This document shows positions 41,308-51,372 of a DNA stretch of 64,000 nt, one piece after another. The notes below the pieces were generated by a model that saw only the letters and a list, made by a program, of their open reading frames with translations, was not told the DNA's origin and made no database searches. A program made the position numbers and the translations under genes. Source of the stretch: Tethya wilhelma. Taxonomy: Eukaryota; Porifera; Demospongiae; Tethyida; Tethyidae. Where the stretch lies: assembly GCA_964030475.1 (NCBI GenBank), contig CAXIPT010000004.1, forward strand, positions 2,493,327 to 2,557,326, given 5' to 3'. Numbering within the stretch: the first letter of the stretch is position 1; each line of letters begins with the position of its first letter.

Positions 41308-44147
41308 TTCCAGGAGGATTGTGACTATGTTCAGAAGTTGGGTATGACCATTGAGCTGATGAACAAGAACATCTTTCGTGAACTAATCTTTGCTGAGAGT
41401 TTCATGAGCTCCAACCTCCCACTCATCACAGCCCAGCTGCGATTGGCTAGTCTAGCATCAGATCCTTATCACAGGAGCGCTGCAGACGATCTCAGTCAAA
41501 GGTGTGTGTGTGTGTGTGTGTGTGTGCACTTATAGTAAAGGTATAGCAGTTGTTGCAACTATAGTAGGAGTTGTAGACCTAATTACTTGGTATGTGTGTG
41601 TAACTCTAACCCATCATGTCTATGTATCTGTTGACAACATGTAATGGTCTCCTATCCTCAAGGTGCACTGCATGGTTGAAGTTTTGGGTACATAGCCATT
41701 TCTTTTCTGAGCTTATCAATGGTGACACTTGTAACTCACCCTACAAGTCTTCTAACAAGACCATAGCTCTTTGCTTATTGCTCTCCTATCACTTAACTTG
41801 ACTATAAAGCATAATTGATTCACTCCCCTCTCACACACACATAGGTATTCCAAGCTGGACAGTGAGATGGTAGAGTTGAGTCGGGTCTGGAAGAGTGCTA
41901 AGGATCATCTCAACAACCAGCAGGAGAGAAGGGCTCAGATCAAGAAAGATGGAGAGCATTTCAAGCAGCAGATAGCCAACAGTCGCACCAATGGCAGCAA
42001 ACAGAAATCGACTGAAGGAACAAAGTGAGTACCTTATGGCGGGTAAATTTGGTGAATTTGAATTTTAGCAGGCGATTTACGTCCACATGCTGCATTGTTT
42101 GTATGCGCATGTGTGCGTATAAAACTGTTTGGCAATTTGCAGAATAATTTGCCAATTCACCAAATTTAATTCTTGTCAAATTTACCATACGGTATAAGAT
42201 TTTAAAGTGTGATTGTGTTACCACTGAGTTGATTGAATAACAAGTAAGTTTGTTCCTCCAATTATTGCAGGATATTGCCAATTTGTGCCATGGATTACAA
42301 TTTGTGATGGACATTAGTATTCTGTGTAATTGCCTCTATTAGAAACGATGGTCTATATCTTTTGAAGTGGTAGATACGTATTGTTCTTGTATTGTTCCAT
42401 GCATTTTGCCATACAAAAGTAATTTAACTGCTAAAAGCCTTTCATTCTCAATTCTGAATGTAGTATTTTGTTCATTGAAACAGCATGTTGTCAGTTAAAG
42501 CACAACATTTGAAGTTGAAGACCTTTCTACTTCAAGCAACATTTTGCATGAATTTTTTTTTTATCTGACCAAACACCAAACAACATTGTTGCCCCACCAT
42601 ATTGTGCTGTTGATGGTCATTGGTAATTTTGTGTAGTTGTAGGTTGAGCACTGGCAGCTGACTTATTCCGTACACACTATTACCACGATGAAAATTTCCC
42701 CTCCCAGGTCTTCTGATACTCATAAAGTAAAACACAATGTTTCTTCAACTCAGAGTGGTTCCCATGGTGACACAACAAGCTCCACCCATTCTCCGTCCAC
42801 CATACAGATGATGTTACAGTCAGGTGACTCCTACAAGAGTGAACAAGCACTGGAATGGTCTAAGCTGCTCTTCCAGTGTATAAAACCAGTGGGAGAACCA
42901 GAGTTCAAGTTGGATGGAGATATTGGTATGTCTTTCACTAAAGATGTGCATCTTAGCCATGGGACTGATTTATACATTATTCAGCGTAGCTAGAAATTTC
43001 TGAGGAGTGTCACAATGTATGGGATATATTGAATAATATGTAATGAGGGAATTAGGTGGGGATGCTCGATCTTGAAAATAAAAATTGTGAAAAGTTTTGC
43101 AATTACTTTTTCATGAAAATTTTCCCCCTCAAGAATTTTTCTAGCTATACGGTAAATGCCTCAGTCAGTCAGTACATTGGTGTTGGTTCATTTTGGTTAT
43201 TTGGATTTATTGTTTCCATAGCAACTCATACCATCACTCTTCATCTGGATATGACTGAGTTGGATCTCTCCAACGTTAAACCTCACACTCAGATTCCCTC
43301 ACACCATCACACCCCTCATACTGTCACACCCTTCACACCATCACACCATCACACACCCTTCCCCTCAGGGAGTATCTTCTGGAAGTGAAGGTTCGTCTGT
43401 TGGAGCAGTTGTCATGTGGCTTCAACTCTCCCCAGTTAACACCCTCACTACTCTATCTACTGGTGAATTAACAATACTGCATATTATCTATATATGTTGA
43501 TGAGGGAGACGTAGTGAGAGTTATATGTTTTTACCATCTAGGAACTTTGTAGCTGATGGTGGGCGTGTCATTTTCAGCTCATGTGATCAGGTTCAGATGA
43601 AACTTGGAATTGAGCAGCACTAGAGATTGGTGACACACATCAAGCAAAGATCCAGATTGGTTAACTAAACTGCTGATTTAGCAATTTAAATTGCCAAGTC
43701 AGCACACAAGATCCTAGATTTGCTGTTTCAGTTTACACACACACACACACACCAGAGGAGGTGCGACAACCGTACCTCATTGCTGAGCTGGCATTTTTCC
43801 GCACGTGATATCAATTCAGTTTAACAGTGCAAAGATTTTGGGGATTGCAGTGAAGTTCAGTAGTTAGCGTTGGTATATCATTGCTAAATTAATCGGTCAA
43901 GTGCAATGGTATGCTGCTAGCAACCATTTCTGCTCTAACTTGGGTTGGCTGCGAGAGCAAGTGTAAAACGTCACGTGCGAGGAATGCGGTTAATTGGCAA
44001 TTATGCATAATGCCAGCTCAGCAATGAGGTACGGTTGATGCACCTCCTCTGCACACACACACACATACACTTCCCTCAGGTGACGATTCTGAGAAGCAGA
44101 CACTCCTCTCTCTCCGAATGTCCTCCATCCATGAAATTGTGACATAA
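39429..44147 (+). CDS. zinc-ribbon/helical protein of unknown function (ten exons)
   Basis: Exons 39429-39554, 39881-39988, 40064-40209, 40327-40439, 40577-40685, 40930-41086, 41314-41501, 41845-42024, 42708-42925 and 44080-44147 join in frame into 470 aa. The N-terminus is very basic (MSDPAAKKRNKKRRKKAAKA). Exons 2-3 hold paired CxxC knuckles (KCQKCKG ~57, MCPTC ~83) and CDCAAC (~119), a likely zinc ribbon. Exons 4-8 are helical (EYLLEVKVRLLEQLSCGFNS, QLAIEFIQMLLDEYN) and end in a charged coiled coil. Exon 9 is Ser/Thr-rich, and the last exon encodes DDSEKQTLLSLRMSSIHEIV. There is no signal peptide or membrane segment, so it is likely nuclear or cytosolic. I do not recognise the family. Exon 7 uses a donor inside a (TG)n tract. 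It diverges from the NLR and may share its regulation. Confidence 0.8.
40735..40920 (+). repeat. CCTCACAC/CCATCACAC minisatellite before the exon 6 acceptor
   Basis: Degenerate units of CACACCCTCACACTATCACA fill most of the intron up to the acceptor at 40928-40929. A similar tract precedes the decayed exon copy at 43369. Confidence 0.6.
41252..41310 (+). repeat. (TC)n tract acting as polypyrimidine tract
   Basis: A near-perfect CT repeat of about 58 nt directly abuts the CAG acceptor of exon 7 at 41313. Confidence 0.75.
41502..41526 (+). repeat. (TG)n tract that forms the exon 7 splice donor
   Basis: The intron begins GTGTGTGTGTGT immediately after exon 7. Any of several GT steps could serve as donor; only the first keeps the modelled frame into exon 8. 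Confidence 0.6.
43369..43462 (+). pseudogene. truncated duplicate of exon 6 inside intron 9
   Basis: GGAGTATCTTCTGGAAGTGA through TGTGGCTTCAACTCTCCCCA repeats exon 6 (40930-41086), with the preceding CA-rich minisatellite and AG acceptor, but an internal deletion removes about 60 nt. Its acceptor-side phase fits exon 6 rather than exon 9, so inclusion would break the frame. Confidence 0.75.
43753..44051. mobile_element. hAT-like MITE with ~43-bp terminal inverted repeats
   Basis: CAGAGGAGGTGCGACAACCG at the left and CGGTTGATGCACCTCCTCTG at the right are complementary with one small gap, extending inward through GTACCTCATTGCTGAGCTGG. It sits in a (CA)n tract, so an 8-bp target duplication of CACACACA cannot be separated from the repeat. 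It lies in intron 9, just before the last exon. Confidence 0.8.
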
Positions 44148-44197
44148 ATTATAATCTCAAACTCGATCAAAACTTATAACTCACATTTATGGTATAA

Positions 44198-44335
44198 TTA
44201 GACTACTACACTTGTACTAGCATCGAAAGTTTTTAAGACATTAATTTTAATTGAAATAATCCTTTTTTCCCTTTCGCCTGATCTTTCATCTCTTGTTCCT
44301 TTTATTGCAGCTCTTCCTTCAGCGTAAATATTGTG
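44198..44335 (-). pseudogene. degenerate LRR-cap exon
   Basis: YAEGRAAIKGTRDERSG aligns with the cap exons at 24447 and 44817, but the AG acceptor is lost (CACAAT instead of CACAG). It is tail-to-tail with the zinc-ribbon gene, whose stop is 51 nt away. Confidence 0.5.
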
Positions 44336-44481
44336 TAAATAGTGAACAAAGAATGCGGTTGTATAAATTAGCCATAAGGATGTAAAAATATCAAGACTAG
44401 GTGCCATAGGGTATTAATGTTAAAAATGCACTAGCTCTTTTTAATCACTATGTGTTTTGTGCTTGGATATTCAAAGATTGA

Positions 44482-44663
44482 ATTGTCCAGGTAGGAGGCC
44501 CAAGTGTAGGCCTATCTCTCTCCATTTCATGGCATGGAGTTCTAGAATGCCACACAACACACCATGATGCTCTGCTAGTGTCAGAGGGAGGTCTTCAGGT
44601 TGATAGTCAGGTCTGGCTGGGACGGTTGAAGCTGGTTCTTTGCTCCATTGAAAGAGGAGATGC
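44482..44663 (-). pseudogene. third copy of the NLR Death-domain exon start, start codon lost
   Basis: It matches 39036-39211 from TGTCCAGGTAGGAGGCCCAA onward, with small insertions near the 5' end. The initiator ATG is GTG and the frame is broken. Confidence 0.75.
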
Positions 44664-44816
44664 CACTTTCTTCACTAGTCTACAGGAAGCACTTGTACCA
44701 CGCCCAGATTCTTGAGGTGCGGAAGTTTTTTCAATATGTTCATGATCAAAACATATGTCACTAATTTAATTAAATTCATAAAATCACACAAATAAAATAA
44801 AGACATTGTGAAACAA

Positions 44817-47800
44817 TTACTCTATTATATCAATCACTAATTTTTGTTCTTGTGGTCCTCGTTTTGAGTTCATCTCATCTCTCATCATTTTCAGTGCAGC
44901 TCTTCCTTCAGATGATATTAGTGAGTTATTCCTAATACTGTGAACAAGAAACAATACATATCAATGAAGGCACCTACGGTGCATAAGCCTCGGCACACTC
45001 AACTAGCATGTACAACTAAACATGTACACACAAGCATTATAAAAGACCATCAGTACTGAGACTTCAGCCTGTATGCAGCAAGTTCAGCAACTTGCAAGGT
45101 GGCCTGAGTCACGGCAGCCTGAGCCTAACACGGTTTACTATCTGAAATTCTAGCTGCTGCAATCAAGGATGTGCTGAGCTGTGGTCAACCTAGCTATAAT
45201 AACCTCCGTTAAGAAAAGAAACTGGATGGTCAGTAAACAGTAATACTTTGATGCTTATATCAGCTGGTACTGCCCCATGATCACACTGAAGGCCAGTCAG
45301 GCACTGATAGACAAAACACACAACTAACTGCTATTTCTGGTTCAAGGGCTAACACTATATCACCTTTTAAGGAGTTAGTGTAACTATACATGATCTCTAG
45401 TTCTACAGAACACCAAGGAGTGGCAACTGCCACTGCCAGTCACATAGCACTTGTACCCGTGACTGTGGTCAAGATCTTTACTGTCTTTTTGACTGTTGAC
45501 TATCACTAAAATTTGCCATTGACTGAATGGTGAAATCTCATGCCTGACTCATTGCTATGACATCATTGGTGACAACCTTTACCGACTTTGACTAGTCTGA
45601 AATTCATTTGATCATTGACTGCCACCCTTTGAACAGAATAATGACTTCAAGATATTGTTTATTAGTATAATCTTTTAAGGATATGCATAAAGAGCACACA
45701 GATCTAGACTCATCATATCCCTATAGTCATGGCTGAAACACATCGATATTGCTACAATGTACCACTATTAGTTGTAACCCAAAATTAAAAGTGTGCATGT
45801 TTGCACAATTACAGTCATTTTGCCAGCGTTAAATTTGGGCAATTTTATTTGCAGCATTACGTCATTTTGGTAGGGAAATCAAGCTAAAATGGCAACTGTC
45901 AAGCAGTGTCACAAAAGCATCCCTTACGCTATTTCTAGAGCAGAGAAAGGCAAGGAAACTACATTGAATGTTACAGGTATTGTTTTTCAACACGTAGAGT
46001 AATAAAAAGCCCGTACTATGTGGACTATATATTTTTGCATGCCTATTGAACTTTTTGTGAGACACCCTAGCCTAAGAGTAGTAGTATTACCGTAAATCTT
46101 CTAAAAATTCGGCGCAAAAAAATTAAATACGTTCGAGCTTTGCCGAATTTTTAGAGGTTATTCATCGCATGTGCCACGTGCGCATGCTCAATTGCATATG
46201 TTAGTATATACACATGACGACCTTTGCCGAAAAATTAGAGGTAAATTCAATAAATCTGGTAAAGGGTGCCGAATAATAAGAGGTGACGAATTTTTAGAAG
46301 ATCTACGGTAGTAGAGCGCTTGCATCCATGAAAACCTTGAGAACAGGATAGAACTCGAGTATATTGTCAAGCAGGTATACCCATGCATCTGCTTATGAAA
46401 ACTGGGAGTCTAATCTTTGCCTGAAAAAATTTCTCCACCAAGTCTTTGTATCTATGTATGGATTAATCCCGGATTATTGGAAGAAAAATGCTCATTTATT
46501 GATTCATGTAACCAAATCTGTGAGATTTTCTTCACTGAAAACAGTTTCACCAAGATTGACATGCATTTCTTCAGTATATGCAACACTATTATTTTCATTC
46601 TGCAACTCTGTATTGATATTCTGTACATCAATTGTTTATTGCACCATGATTGCACTGCTGTTTATGAATAACTTTTAAATAATTCAACAAGTTTTGTAAC
46701 GACCCTTACCTATTTCAGCACATTGTGATATGGAAATTTGAACGGTTTATTGCATGGCTCCTTTCCATGGGAATAAGTCAAGACTGCAAAAAAAGATTCT
46801 ACAGTACATCTATTCTTAGTACAAGAGAAACTGTGTCAACAGCTTGGGCAGAAAATTTTTCTCCACGGATTTTGTTGCTGTAGGTAGGTTGTCATTGAGG
46901 CTTCCTAAATCACTAAAATTCAAGTCTAGTTTATATAAACCTTGAAGATGAGTAACTGAAGGACGCTAGTTTCAATACAAACCACGTTTATATCTGCAGA
47001 TGAATCTTGGAAGCAAAAATTTTGGCTTGAATATGTAATTTGCTAGCTGAGTTGGTGCCATTTTTTTACTTCCCGTGCAAATAAATTTGTATGGGGACCA
47101 TAGAACTTCCGGTACGCTGGCGAAACGACTGATTAAGTATAACTACAGCTTACTACGTGTAAATCTTACCTCAATCTTTTAAGTTGAGGAGAGTATTTGA
47201 GTCCTTCAGAGAGACACCTGGCTCCTTCATCACCAAAGAAGTTGTGAGAGATACTGTATAATGAATTGTGGATATCAGAACACAACTTACAACACTACTT
47301 TTGTTTTCAAATATTTTCAAGTGAAATCATTGCTTCTAGAGTTGGAAGTGATCAACTATAGAGCCAGTATAGTGTAGAGGGTTATGGTAGTTGTGGGTCT
47401 GTGCATTTAAGAAAAGGGGCACAGACTCATCATATCTCAGAGTCTAGTAGTTATGGCTAAATCACATCGTAACATTATGCAGTGGGATGTTTAAGGGGGT
47501 ACTCTGGATGCTCAAATACCCCTCTGGCTCAGCAGATAAATGATACATGTATATTTGCTTAGAAGTACTATAGCACTCAAGAGTAGCGCAATTCAATGAA
47601 TCATTGACAATCTTTGAAATGAGTAAAATCTGAGCTGATATATAGGACTTCAAAATTACTTTCAAGGTGAAATAAAAAGAGTAGGCAAAAAAACAACACT
47701 GTGGTATAGATAATGGAAGCAATTTTTTTTCATGTGATCCAAAGTGGACATGGCTACCCAAAAAATATTGTCCACTTTTCACCTGCATTAATTAGATTAT

Positions 47801-48922
47801 CACTCCGTAAGTTGTATGCCACTATAATTATGGCCTTATGGTACAATTGAAGGGCTAACACATCACCCTATCGTATGGCTCCAAATTTTAATGGCACAAT
47901 ATTTTCATAAATTTCTTGATTTAACTGTATATCCACCCCCAATTCAGAGATCATGATTCAAGAAAGTTAGTTCAAAACAGTGAACACAGACTTTACGTGA
48001 ACTTTTTGTGGCACAAACGTTTGGAGCTACATGGTATAAGTAATATCATCACCAATGGAGTTCCAAGAGAGACTATATAATGAATAAAGGTTATCTTGGG
48101 TACAATAAGAGTAGTTTGTTTTCAATTATTTTTGGTTGAAATCATTGCATGATTCTAAACTTGGAAGTGATCAAGTATACAGAGCCTGTTTATAGTGTAT
48201 GAGGGTTATGGTTATGGTATATAGTAACTGTTGTGGGTCTGTGCATGCATACACGTACATAAGTGTGATAACTATCATAATAGCTAATGGAAATGGGCTA
48301 GCTGGGACTGTTTGATCCTAGAAATAAAGTCATAAAAGTTTTTGAAGGTTATGATAATATTACTGAACTGTGACAGTTGTGGGTCTATGCATTGTTAAGG
48401 CACAGACTCATCAAAATTTAAATTGATAGTCATGGTTGGTAAACATTTTAACATGATGGTCTTATGTATCTATATTGAAGAGCTATATACCGTATAGCGG
48501 GAAATTTTCGTATGGTGGAAATTTTCGTATATTTCGTATGCGGTTCGAATATACGAAAATTAAAACTGCGAAAATTTAACTTCCGCATTTACTTTATACG
48601 AGCGCGCGCCGCGTATACGAAATTTAAAACTACGAAAATTTCTTCTGGCGCGTTTATACGAAATTTTGCACCAACGAAAATTTCCCGCTATACGGTAATA
48701 TAAAATTTAATATAAAATTTCAAGGAGTATGAATTTCACGGCTATTACAATCATAAATAGTTTGGAGATCACCTTCCTGCCAAAATAATATTCCTCAAAA
48801 ATTTATAGTTATACAGTATATATATATCTCTATCTTACTTTAATGTCTTAAGTTTAGGACAATATTTGAGTCCTTCAGAGAGACACCTGGCTCCATCAGC
48901 ACCAATGGAGTTGTAAGAGATA
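44817..48922 (-). CDS. orphan NLR 3' end: LRR exons and cap exon (copy B)
   Basis: LRR exons 48839-48922 and 47170-47253 are 84 nt with AG/GT borders in the standard phase. A fragment of a third (about 48033-48070, only its 5' half, ..SIGDD) corresponds to 28856-28939 of copy A and has lost its donor side. The cap exon 44817-44937 reads RNNSLISSEGRAALKMMRDE with a stop. No Death or NACHT exon lies upstream within the window, so this is probably a non-functional tail created by the segmental duplication. Confidence 0.65.
44963..45020 (-). mobile_element. 3' end of an AAGCCTCGG element (truncated)
   Basis: AATGAAGGCACCTACGGTGC then ATAAGCCTCGGCACACTCAA is the reverse complement of the 3' terminus of 26707-27380. 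The other end is not recognisable. Confidence 0.6.
46088..46310. mobile_element. TACCGTAAATC MITE with an empty site in copy A
   Basis: TACCGTAAATCTTCTAAAAA and TTTTTAGAAGATCTACGGTA are inverted ends. Copy A reads GTAGTAGTATTAGTCTAGCG across the same point (about 25660-25678), giving a TA target duplication. Confidence 0.85.
48488..48697. mobile_element. TACCGTATAGC MITE with an empty site in copy A
   Basis: TACCGTATAGCGGGAAATTT and AAATTTCCCGCTATACGGTA termini. Copy A at about 29372-29382 (GGGCTATAATATAG) is uninterrupted. It sits in an AT stretch, so the TA duplication is ambiguous by one step. Confidence 0.8.
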
Positions 48923-49297
48923 CTGTATAATGAATGTGAATATCAGAACACAACTAAGAAAAGTACACTAGCCTATATCTATATATTTGCAAATATTTTC
49001 GGGTGAAATCATTGCTTCTAGATCGAGTTGGAAGAGCCAGCAGTGCATTGAGGGTTATGGGAGTTGTGGGTCGATGCATAAAGAAATGGGGCACAGAGTC
49101 ATATCTCTACTAGTCATGGCTAGACTAATCCTATAGTGTTGCAACTACATCAGGTTGCCACCCAACCGTCCCTGAATAAAGATAAGTGTATTAAAATTAT
49201 TTTCTTTGGACAGTGCATGTCTGAACACATTATTGTACCTTACAAGCTAAAATTAAATATTCAATTTGGTTCTCATGGAGGATGTGAACATACAGAT

Positions 49298-49299
<2 letters not shown>

Positions 49300-49340
<41 letters not shown>
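49300..49340. repeat. (TG)n microsatellite
   Basis: A TG tract of about 40 nt upstream of the first Ig-like exon. Confidence 0.75.
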
Positions 49341-49342
<2 letters not shown>

Positions 49343-49380
49343 ATCAAGCCAATGTGTACATCATCAGTTATGGGTTGCAG

Positions 49381-49522
49381 CTGTGAATGTGCCTGTGAGT
49401 GTCCCTGTGTTTCCATGGTTGAGAGATGGTAAACAATTAGGCTCAAGTAGAATAGTTTGGCCCATTTCTGATTCGCTGCAGGTAACCACCAGCATGTGCC
49501 ATATAATATTGTGTGATTTCTC

Positions 49523-49591
<69 letters not shown>

Positions 49592-49681
49592 AGGACCCAA
49601 ATTGCTACCGAACCCAGACTGAATACACTGTGCAAGTGTCAAATAAAGCTGGGGAGAGCACTGATTGCCATTGTAGAGCAG
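49381..49681 (+). CDS. Ig-like domain fragment (two exons), copy B
   Basis: Exon 49381-49481 (VNVPVSVPVFPWLRDGKQLG..) and exon 49594-49681 (DPNCYRTQTEYTVQVSNKAG..) join in phase 0. The W-L-R-D-G-K-x-L strand and the Y-T-V-Q-V-S-N-K-A-G-E-S strand are the C and F/G strands of an I-set immunoglobulin or FN3-like fold of receptor ectodomains. No other exons of the parent gene are in the window, so it is a fragment. Both introns are mainly (TG)n. Confidence 0.55.
49529..49590. repeat. (TG)n microsatellite in the Ig-like intron
   Basis: TG tract of about 60 nt between the two Ig-like exons, ending at the acceptor TACAG. Confidence 0.75.
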
Positions 49682-49729
49682 GTGTGATGTTATGTCATTA
49701 GCAACTGGAAACACTTTCAGCTAGATGCC

Positions 49730-49818
49730 GAAAATGAGACATTCCTTGTTCCTATATTTACTGCTCTGCCCATTCCTACACTACTAATAATTATTTTTTT
49801 GAAATTTTTACTATTGTA
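49730..49818 (-). mobile_element. diverged arm of the ACAAGTAGT MITE
   Basis: GCCGAAAATGAGACATTCCT, CTGCCCATTCCTACACTAC and GAAATTTTTACTATTG match the right arm of 35689-36080. This is the point where copy B of the direct duplication ends. Confidence 0.6.
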
Positions 49819-50644
49819 TATGTAGTAATGCTAATAATGCAGTAGTGTATCATGCCCATTTTGACTGTGGCTAATAATTATTCTAGTAGCAACTGATTGT
49901 TTTGATAAGAGTAAATGATAATTATCATTATTAATTTTTGTGTGAGCTTGGAAGTTAAATAATTTTATTGGCAACCCATAGCCAGTCAATATGTTCCCAT
50001 GGGGCCATTATGATAGGGTGACATGTTTTTTTCTATTATGAAATTGTTACGTGCAGCCTTTACAGGTAATATTTTTTTACATAGAATTGGTTTACTTTTT
50101 GTAATTGGTTTACTTTTTCGTATAATACAAAAAGTTAACCAATTTTCTATGTATACCGTGGTAACGGAAATTACAATTTGTAAACTAGGCTCAGCTCCCT
50201 AGAAATTTCTTGTTGCATGATGACTCATGTTTACTAATCACATAATGAAATTCATGATAATTATTATGACCACAATTATTATTTTTAGTAACATTTACTT
50301 CTAAATATAAATTACCTAGTTTAGCTCCAGCCACAAACTCTTTATTGCTACAATCATGCAACAATTATTCATGTGAATGCAACTTATGCCCATAGGCATA
50401 ACTCTTCTTGTTACATTTGTTATATTCTCTTCATACAAGGAATGAATAAAATAAATTTTGGTACTTTTTATTAATAGTTTTGTGGGAAGTGTTTGATTTG
50501 TAAAAGCAAGAACTAGTGCCTAGTTGCATGTTTATGTATTGTAACTTATTTTGTACATCTCTATTTTTTCCATTTTCACTGTTAGTTAAGAATGTTGTGT
50601 CACATGCACTTTGCCCTACATGGTGTTTTTGTAATATTTGTAAG
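49819..50644. other. AT-rich spacer, no gene seen
   Basis: It contains a tandem GTAATTGGTTTACTTTTT pair facing AAAAAGTTAACCAATT (about 50080-50148), forming a hairpin. No coding exon is supported; short open frames lack protein character. Confidence 0.45.
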
Positions 50645-50861
50645 GGAGAGAGCCTGGTATGCAAAATCACCTGAATGACGTAGCACATAGAAAAATTAGT
50701 ATGCTGCATGTAGTAGAGAAACCATACAAACTCTCTCTAATGTCTCTCTACGGGCAACATCATTCATGTGATTTTGCATACCAGGCTCTCTCTCTTTCTA
50801 TTTTTGCGCACGTGTGCGCGTGCATAAATATTCACTGTGAGAGAGCCTGGGAACAAGGCTA
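50645..50861. mobile_element. 5'-truncated TAGCCTCG-family MITE
   Basis: It matches the interior and right end of 16700-16961, including the palindrome around CACCTGAATGACGTAGCAC and the end GAGAGCCTGGGAACAAGGCT. The left TAGCCTCG end is missing. Confidence 0.7.
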
Positions 50862-50868
50862 AATATTT

Positions 50869-50994
50869 GAGTATCTAGTGTGTATGGTAATTGTACTACT
50901 GAGGGCTGTTGTATGTATTGCCGAGGGTGCATGCAGCCCAAGGGAAGACATACAACAGCACAAAGGAGTACAAAACCATACACACTAGATACTC
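50869..50994. repeat. 126-bp palindromic hairpin element
   Basis: GAGTATCTAGTGTGTATGGT faces ACCATACACACTAGATACTC, with inner pairs TTGTACT/AGTAC and GCTGTTGTATGT/ACATACAACAGC. No coding frame or RNA-gene signature is recognisable; it is probably a small MITE. Confidence 0.65.
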
Positions 50995-51372
50995 ATAATA
51001 TAGATGACTTGTACCACAGTGGTCACGTGCTGTATAAACTCATGCAGCTGATGTGCATGAGCCTAGTGTACGGCCACTTGTACCCTGGCTTGCTTATAGA
51101 GTTACTACTGGTGGTTACCCAGTGTACATGGGGGGGGGGAATCCCTGGGCTCCATCCATGGTAAAATGTCATGAAGGGATGATAACTATTTACACCATGG
51201 TACTATTTTTTCTTGCTATTGGTATACCTATACATGCATGGCATAGATTGTGCACATCGCGATATCTAACTTACATTATAATCATGTATAGGTCTTGTCA
51301 ATCTGTACATGCATATATACTGATTATTAGGATTACCGAATATAGGAGCCCATGCAGTGTACACAACACAAT

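Larger units (their letters stand above)
44672..49734. repeat. copy B of the direct segmental duplication
   Basis: Partner of 24310-29997. It carries two TACCGTA MITEs absent from copy A and lacks the two full AAGCCTCGG elements of copy A. Confidence 0.85.

Noticed and set aside
39429..44147. Assignment of the zinc-ribbon gene to GGNBP2 on the basis of a C-x-x-C..GNPA similarity
   Set aside because: The likeness is limited to about 20 residues, and the remaining order of motifs does not match what I recall of that family.
49266..49714. Several ORFs of 90-118 aa rich in VC or TH repeats around 49.3-49.7 kb
   Set aside because: They are translations of (TG)n and (CA)n tracts on both strands. 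Only the short stretches with Ig-like motifs and splice borders were kept.
51352..51372. Upstream in-frame ATG of the beta-helix receptor
   Set aside because: Starting seven codons later gives a standard signal peptide; the extra MQCTQHN adds no support.
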